From Bermanella sp051277445 (lineage in GTDB: Bacteria; Pseudomonadota; Gammaproteobacteria; Pseudomonadales; Oceanobacteraceae): a stretch of DNA of 64,000 nucleotides. Positions 60,501 to 64,000 of the stretch are shown piece by piece; positions within the stretch are counted from its first letter, which is position 1; each line of letters opens with the position of its first letter. Below the pieces are notes generated by a model that did not search any database, was not told where the DNA came from, and was given only the letters and a program-made list of their open reading frames with translations. The position numbers were made by a program, and so were the translations under genes. The DNA lies in NCBI GenBank assembly GCA_051277445.1, contig JBNMQC010000003.1, forward strand, positions 1 through 64,000. The letters are read 5' to 3'.

Positions 60501-61803
60501 ATACTTTGATGGTCTAACTGGTTTACCAAATCGTTCGCAAATGCATGAAACCCTTGAGCGATTGATGCTTGATAAAAAACAAATCATCGCGCTTTTATTT
60601 ATTGACCTAGACCGGTTTAAACCCATCAACGACAGTATGGGGCACCCGGTGGGAGATAAAGTATTAAAAGAAGTGGCTAAGCGTTTAAGTAATGCCATTA
60701 GACCGCAAGACTTAGTGGCGCGCATTGGTGGTGATGAATTTACCGTTATTATGTCTGGGTTAACAACCAGCGACGAAGCTGTCATTGAATCCATTGACGT
60801 GTCAGAACGCATCCTCAAACAATTAGTGCAGCCATTCAAAATTGAAGATCGCCAATTATATTTAAGTTGCAGTGTAGGGGTGGCACTGTTCCCAGAAAAT
60901 GCCGAAAGCGGTATGGACCTATTAAAAAATGCCGATACCGCCATGTACCATGCGAAAGCCATGGGTAAAAATAATGTGCAGTTCTATGCAGAGAACATGA
61001 ATACCCACGCCATGGAACGTTTGGAGTTAGAAAATAATTTACACCTTGCATTAAGACGTAATGAATTTGAATTATTCTACCAAGCTCAATGGGACACCAT
61101 TGAAAATAAAATCTGCGGCATAGAATCCTTGCTGAGATGGCGTCGCCCTGGATTTGGTGTCGTAGGCCCAGATACTTTTATTCCTGTCATAGAAGAAACC
61201 GGCTTGATTGTGCCCATTGGTGAATGGGTATTACGCACCGCCTGTGAACAAATCATTGACTGGCAAGAGGCTGGGTTTATCGTGCCCAAGCTTTCCGTGA
61301 ACTTAAGTGCTCGCCAGTTTAAAGATGCACAAATGCTGGACCGTATTTGCCGTATCGTGGATGAAACTGGGGTTGATCCAGAGCTGATTGAGCTGGAGCT
61401 CACAGAGAGTATCTTGATGGACGATGTGGACCGTGCCCTTGCAGTATTAAACGAAGCGCGGGCCATGGGCTTTCAACTGTCCATTGATGACTTTGGCACG
61501 GGTTATTCTTCTTTAAGCTATTTAAAGCAGTTCCCTGTGAATAACTTAAAGATTGATAAGAGCTTCATCAAAAACTTACCAGACAACCTAGAAGACGCCC
61601 AAATTACGCGCACCATAGTGGCCATGGCCAATAACCTAGGCTTAGGGGTGATTGCCGAAGGGGTAGAAAAAGAAGAGCAGCAAACCTTTTTACAGCAGGT
61701 GGGTTGTCACAAGGTACAGGGCTATATGTATAGTTACCCAGTCACTGCGGATATTCTGGCCCATGACTTCTTAGATGCCGAACATGAGGCGTATATGGAT
61801 TAG
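57598..61803 (+). CDS. Membrane-bound multi-PAS GGDEF-EAL protein
   Basis: A 1401-residue c-di-GMP enzyme. TM1 about residues 17-38, extracytoplasmic sensor about 39-260, TM2 about 264-285, then about five PAS/PAC units (about 305-960). GGDEF at about residue 1042 (RIGGDEF) with an inhibitory RxxD site (RPQD) five residues before it. EAL starts as ESLLRW at about 1175, keeping the Glu, with NLSARQF, ELELTES, IDDFGTGYSSL and VIAEGVE intact. Both domains look catalytically competent by motif; net direction is unknown. It is monocistronic, divergent from ettA. Confidence 0.93.
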   Translation: MLIDRLITIKKDSVRLLLVLFFLFLLATQIASFYIQYASVKEHDQYVLDKTLSSLAKQTAISVYAQKNSIPPILSQYQSAIGDVIMGESLTSAQVLTEAFNRTLVDYHGYLILNRRLDIVASQYDSVFEGQINQITAFIKDHTPTYSEPVTLLADLFEGVGSINFIYDLDAYIGQPYYLVVSRKTQVYSRIIDENNYGSFRVLVTDTRDGHIIVSTEDFHQQSRAHNISDYSASILGERDIDNTPWRYVAVEKEDFSQKQIMHLLLPKVLFIALYFLLAYITLKIIGRIHNESGQKVAKFDRKSQRAEQALDCIDEVVITTTLKGKIIFCNSSAGRWLKQQEIDTVIGKPIHKVFPFEGLPWLKDWSDKDDEPGLTHYGEVLVDFDGKLITLDINKHFSYLEKTVPTVIWVLRDVSRQAADHDLLNISRSRYRALYNGSGIGMWHIDISLVREWLSNINTCNVYDYIQSHPKEFTALRSSFHLIDINDAALKIYNGASKSEILGKISELFKLYNKDLMIDIAQKIHENQTRFSTEIKFTSLDGMQHYYLVNGTLDSVGKDQALLSFINISDRIAAEMALKESESFWSSVIESLPDPIYVNDLNNKETIYNSRHIGELLGYTSEQIRKIGHWRELLHKDDVIKVDPAVSTLKTLEPGQVNETSARVKHSDGSWRIMRFRDTIFTRGDLHESRYYVGLARDITDEEFAKEQLSHSERRYRLLAESMLDIVFTLDKDLNLNYISSSVNRILGHDSVSVLKHGLSYIINDNSYQYLYRVCQDDLSAAIQGVEDCVRTFDIDVYAENGQPMILEIQSSILRNEANEVEGILATGRDVTQKRFIEKEARTASEVFENSSESIIVTEANGHISRVNKAFTHLSGYQPDDVLNNKPNLLLSPSTSEKTIKEMKAALLNEGYWQGELQYINKRQEVRPSWTGITALKDENGQVQSHIIISSDIAERKITEARIERLAYFDGLTGLPNRSQMHETLERLMLDKKQIIALLFIDLDRFKPINDSMGHPVGDKVLKEVAKRLSNAIRPQDLVARIGGDEFTVIMSGLTTSDEAVIESIDVSERILKQLVQPFKIEDRQLYLSCSVGVALFPENAESGMDLLKNADTAMYHAKAMGKNNVQFYAENMNTHAMERLELENNLHLALRRNEFELFYQAQWDTIENKICGIESLLRWRRPGFGVVGPDTFIPVIEETGLIVPIGEWVLRTACEQIIDWQEAGFIVPKLSVNLSARQFKDAQMLDRICRIVDETGVDPELIELELTESILMDDVDRALAVLNEARAMGFQLSIDDFGTGYSSLSYLKQFPVNNLKIDKSFIKNLPDNLEDAQITRTIVAMANNLGLGVIAEGVEKEEQQTFLQQVGCHKVQGYMYSYPVTADILAHDFLDAEHEAYMD

Positions 61804-61879
61804 CTGTTTATATAACGGCTTTACCCATTTTAGCCATACGTTTTATGCCTTTTTTAGTGGGCGATGTCTGATTATGGCT

Positions 61880-61903
61880 GGCTCAGCCCCTCGGGGCTGA
61901 GCC
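61880..61903. repeat. Perfect 11-bp inverted repeat
   Basis: GGCTCAGCCCC-TC-GGGGCTGAGCC lies 76 bases after the GGDEF-EAL gene with no T-run. It may end that transcript in a Rho-dependent way or be a dispersed palindromic element; a possible glyA -10 (TACAAT, 61966-61971) lies further on. Confidence 0.6.
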
Positions 61904-62056
61904 TACATGAACAATCCTCCACTCCCCTTGATACCCTTTCAAGTGCCAGTCTTGAGTGCTTGATGTACAATGCTGCCCAATTCCTCTTAGCTTGGCCGAA
62001 ATAGGCTAATCTAAGGCTCACCAGCTTTAACCTTTAACTGAATCACGGGGACTATT

Positions 62057-63319
62057 ATGTTCAAAAAAGACATGAACATTGCGGATTTTGATCCAGCGCT
62101 ATGGGAAGCCATGCAAGCTGAAGATGTGCGTCAAGAGCACCACATCGAGCTGATCGCTTCTGAAAACTACACTAGCCCTCGTGTGATGGAAGCCCAAGGC
62201 AGCCAGCTAACGAACAAATACGCAGAAGGCTACCCAGGCAAGCGTTACTACGGTGGTTGTGAGCATGTTGACGTGATCGAGCAATTGGCGATTGACCGTG
62301 CAAAAGAGCTTTTCGGCGCACCTTATGCCAACGTACAGCCGCACTCAGGTTCACAAGCCAACGCAGCGGTATTCATGGCTCTTTGTAAGCCTGGCGACAC
62401 GATTCTAGGTATGAGCTTGGCCCATGGTGGTCACTTGACTCACGGTGCATCTGTGTCTTTCTCTGGTCGTATCTACAATGCCATTCAGTATGGTCTTCAC
62501 CCTGAAACCGGTGAAATCGATTACGCCGATGTTGAACGTCTAGCGCTTGAGCACAAGCCAAAAATGATCATCGCTGGTTTCTCAGCTTATTCTCGCATCG
62601 TTGACTGGAATCGTTTCCGTGAAATCGCCGATAAAGTGGGCGCGTACCTTTTCGTGGACATGGCTCACATTGCTGGCCTAGTGGCGGCGGGCGTTTACCC
62701 ATCTCCAGTGGGTATTGCTGACGTGGTCACCACCACGACACACAAAACACTACGTGGCCCACGTGGCGGCTTGATCCTAGCCAAAGAAGACGAAGAGCTT
62801 AACAAGCGTCTTAACTTTGCGGTGTTCCCTGAATCTCAAGGCGGACCATTGATGCACGTAATCGCCGGTAAAGCGGTTTGCTTCAAAGAGGCCATGAGCG
62901 ATGAATATAAAACGTATCAACAGCAAGTGGTGAAAAACGCGCAAGCCATGGCAGAAGTGTTTATTTCTCGTGGTATTAACATCGTTTCTGGCGGTACAGA
63001 CGACCACCTATTCTTGGTTGATTTAATCGGCAAAGAATACACAGGTAAAGATGCAGACGCGGCCCTTGGCGAAGCGTACATCACGGTTAATAAAAACTCA
63101 GTACCAAACGATCCACGCTCTCCGTTCGTAACCTCTGGTTTACGTATTGGTACGCCAGCGATCACGAGCCGTGGTTTCAAAGAAGCGGAGTCTCGTGAGT
63201 TAACCGGTTGGATCTGCGACGTACTGGATAGCCTAGAAAATGGCAACAAAGACGAAGTAGCCGCAACCGTGCGTGAGAAAGTGAAAGCACTTTGCGCGAC
63301 CTTGCCTGTTTATTCGTAA
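62057..63319 (+). CDS. glyA: Serine hydroxymethyltransferase
   Basis: A 420-residue PLP enzyme converting serine + THF to glycine + 5,10-methylene-THF, the source for MetF and thymidylate synthesis. Signatures: HIELIASENYTSPRVMEAQGS, YAEGYPGKRYYGGCEHVD, PLP-Lys in TTTTHKTLRGPRGG. Same length as P. aeruginosa homologues (417-418). CGGGGA precedes the ATG weakly. Confidence 0.97.
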   Translation: MFKKDMNIADFDPALWEAMQAEDVRQEHHIELIASENYTSPRVMEAQGSQLTNKYAEGYPGKRYYGGCEHVDVIEQLAIDRAKELFGAPYANVQPHSGSQANAAVFMALCKPGDTILGMSLAHGGHLTHGASVSFSGRIYNAIQYGLHPETGEIDYADVERLALEHKPKMIIAGFSAYSRIVDWNRFREIADKVGAYLFVDMAHIAGLVAAGVYPSPVGIADVVTTTTHKTLRGPRGGLILAKEDEELNKRLNFAVFPESQGGPLMHVIAGKAVCFKEAMSDEYKTYQQQVVKNAQAMAEVFISRGINIVSGGTDDHLFLVDLIGKEYTGKDADAALGEAYITVNKNSVPNDPRSPFVTSGLRIGTPAITSRGFKEAESRELTGWICDVLDSLENGNKDEVAATVREKVKALCATLPVYS

Positions 63320-63372
63320 GACGTTAAATATGGAGTAAGCCGGACGCCTGGCATCAGGCGTCGAACGCTCCG

Positions 63373-63411
63373 CCATTCCGGCCGCGAGGAACGAGCAGAA
63401 CCGGAATCCAT
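63373..63411. repeat. ATTCCGG-type dispersed palindromic repeat
   Basis: ATTCCGG and CCGGAAT flank CCGCGAGGAACGAGCAGAA. This resembles the common proteobacterial dispersed repeat GTCATTCCGGC...GCCGGAATCCA. A weaker relative of the centre is at 290-320. Confidence 0.5.
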
Positions 63412-63451
63412 AAAAAACCGCGATTAACTGAGAGGCTGTCGCGGTTTTTTT
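63412..63451 (+). terminator. glyA terminator (copy 1 of a duplicated terminator)
   Basis: AAAAAACCGCGA and TCGCGGTTTTTTT enclose a 16-base loop containing AACTGAGAGGCTG. Ninety-two bases after the glyA stop. Confidence 0.9.
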
Positions 63452-63479
63452 ATGACTTGATTTAGGGATTACTACTTTT

Positions 63480-63562
63480 TGTGGGAGGGCGCTTGCGCGC
63501 GATTAGCGAAGTTAGCTCTAATCAGAGTTGAATACCAAAACACTGTATCCCGCGCAAGTGAG
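63480..63562. repeat. REP-like element with inverted partner (BIME-like)
   Basis: TGTGGGAGGGCGCTTGCGCG (63480-63499) followed by CGATTAGCGA strongly resembles the Pseudomonas REP GTGGGAGCGGGCTTGCCCGCGAT. An inverted partial copy TCCCGCGCAAGTGAG lies at 63548-63562. No RAYT transposase is in the window. Confidence 0.6.
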
Positions 63563-63804
63563 ATAACAAAAATTAGTAGGTTTGGTTAGCCTGAGTATTT
63601 GTACTAAATATATTATGCTTACCGGCGTAACCCAACAAGCAATGTAACCAGCTAAAAAAGCGTGATGGGTTTGGCTGCGCCTCTATACGAATCGAATTTC
63701 GCTTGAGCACACTTCCAACGCATCCTACCTAAGTTTCAGGTTTAATCTATTTTTCGCACTGTTCTAGCTGCTTCGATAGCGTTTGTTGAGCTATTGACGA
63801 ATAT

Positions 63805-63843
63805 AAAAAACCGCGATTAGCTGAAAGGCTATCGCGGTTTTTT
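63805..63843. terminator. Bidirectional terminator (copy 2 of a duplicated terminator)
   Basis: AAAAAACCGCGAT and ATCGCGGTTTTTT with a 13-base loop; it differs from copy 1 at three loop/stem positions. It lies directly beyond the stop of the minus-strand gene starting outside the window. Confidence 0.88.
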
Positions 63844-64000
63844 ATATTGTCGTCATAATTAAAGTGTATACAAAGCCATTAAATTTATAAGTCGGCAATG
63901 GTCCTTTATAATCACTTCCTTGAGGGTTCCCATCTAAGATAGCTTTCATTTGCATGTCAGGAAGACCATTAGTTTTTTCCTGAGAGAAAGAAAGCTCATA
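63842..64000 (-). CDS. 3' end of an unrecognised gene (partial)
   Basis: The minus strand has an open frame of 52 codons running from the window edge to a TAA at 63842-63844. The C-terminal peptide includes QEKTNGLPDMQMKAILDG, GSDYKGPLPTYKFNGF and ends VYTLIMTTI. The terminator directly after the stop supports a real gene. No family is recognised; the N-terminal part is outside the window. Confidence 0.65.
   Translation of the reverse strand, partial: YELSFSQEKTNGLPDMQMKAILDGNPQGSDYKGPLPTYKFNGFVYTLIMTTI

Larger units (their letters stand above)
63320..63841. other. Gene-free repeat-rich spacer after glyA
   Basis: Over 500 bases with no convincing frame. From left: an ACGCCTG/CAGGCGT hairpin (63345-63362), a CCATTCCGG...CCGGAATCCA dispersed-type repeat (63373-63411), terminator 1, a REP-like inverted pair (63480-63562), a GGCGTAACCCA...TGGGTTTGGCTGCGCC decayed repeat (63623-63690) and terminator 2. 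It looks like a landing area for small palindromic elements. Confidence 0.6.

Noticed and set aside
1..64000. CRISPR array, integrase, transposase, toxin-antitoxin or phage genes
   Set aside because: No regularly spaced direct repeats, and no frame with features of these families was seen on either strand.

Overview
The window is a chromosomal segment of a gammaproteobacterium, most likely a marine member of the Oceanospirillales/Pseudomonadales (a Bermanella/Oleispira/Thalassolituus-like organism is my guess, not a proven identity). The reasons are gene order and content. ponA-pilMNOPQ-aroK-aroB-SPOR protein-gltB-gltD-hemE, metK-sahR-tkt-epd-pgk-fba, zapA-6S RNA-fau with ygfB-pepP-ubiH-ubiI, and radA next to a single-domain PilZ protein all follow arrangements known from Pseudomonas. 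GC is moderate, NhaD suggests a saline habitat, and a REP-like GTGGGAG repeat resembles the pseudomonad type. Nearly everything is core genome. I see no transposase, phage, integron, CRISPR array, toxin-antitoxin or recognisable defence system.

Layout. 1-62 is the 3' end of a 5S rRNA gene (end of an rrn operon), followed by terminators and a gene-poor 500 bp. 504-6259 (minus) holds rsmE, a tandem CDGSH iron-sulfur protein, and the SAM-cycle block sahR-metK-ahcY-metF, with a clear palindromic operator candidate in front of sahR. 6503-8194 has a 51-residue membrane-anchored peptide behind an FNR/Anr-like box and, convergent to it, an exported transglutaminase-like protein. 8382-14009 (plus) is the sugar-phosphate block tkt-epd-pgk-fba. 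14109-19135 holds a hotdog thioesterase, an alpha/beta hydrolase and a three-lipoprotein operon (COG3014-like, LpoB-like, LPP20-like). 19210-22512 is a divergent pair: a response regulator/HD-GYP protein and a histidine kinase. 22509-31857 is housekeeping: EVE protein, a 44-residue membrane peptide not usually called, fau, 6S RNA, zapA and a small coiled-coil partner, ygfB, pepP, ubiH, ubiI, an HDOD protein, rlmI and dtd.

31919-48752 is the cell-envelope/type IV pilus/amino-acid block: ponA (minus) diverges from pilMNOPQ-aroK-aroB and an AAA-SPOR (DamX-like) protein, followed by glutamate synthase gltBD. A large Ig-like (Big_1) lipoprotein with calcium-loop-like motifs (48906-51356) sits between gltD and hemE, where Pseudomonas has none. 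Then come hemE, nhaD, radA, a MapZ-like PilZ protein, ettA, a 1401-residue multi-PAS GGDEF-EAL protein and glyA. The right end (63320-63841) is a gene-free stretch with two near-identical terminators and decayed dispersed repeats, and the last 159 bases are the 3' end of an unrecognised minus-strand gene.

How the genes connect. One-carbon/SAM metabolism (metF, ahcY, metK, sahR, glyA, fau) is well represented. c-di-GMP signalling is represented by three separate loci (HD-GYP variant, PilZ, GGDEF-EAL), alongside the type IV pilus alignment complex that such signals commonly modulate. I did not find a convincing new multi-gene system. The best leads are the three-lipoprotein operon, the two small membrane peptides with recognisable upstream regulator boxes, the exported transglutaminase-like protein, the Ig-like insertion before hemE, the Tyr-to-His HD-GYP variant, and the structured RNA-like element upstream of nhaD.
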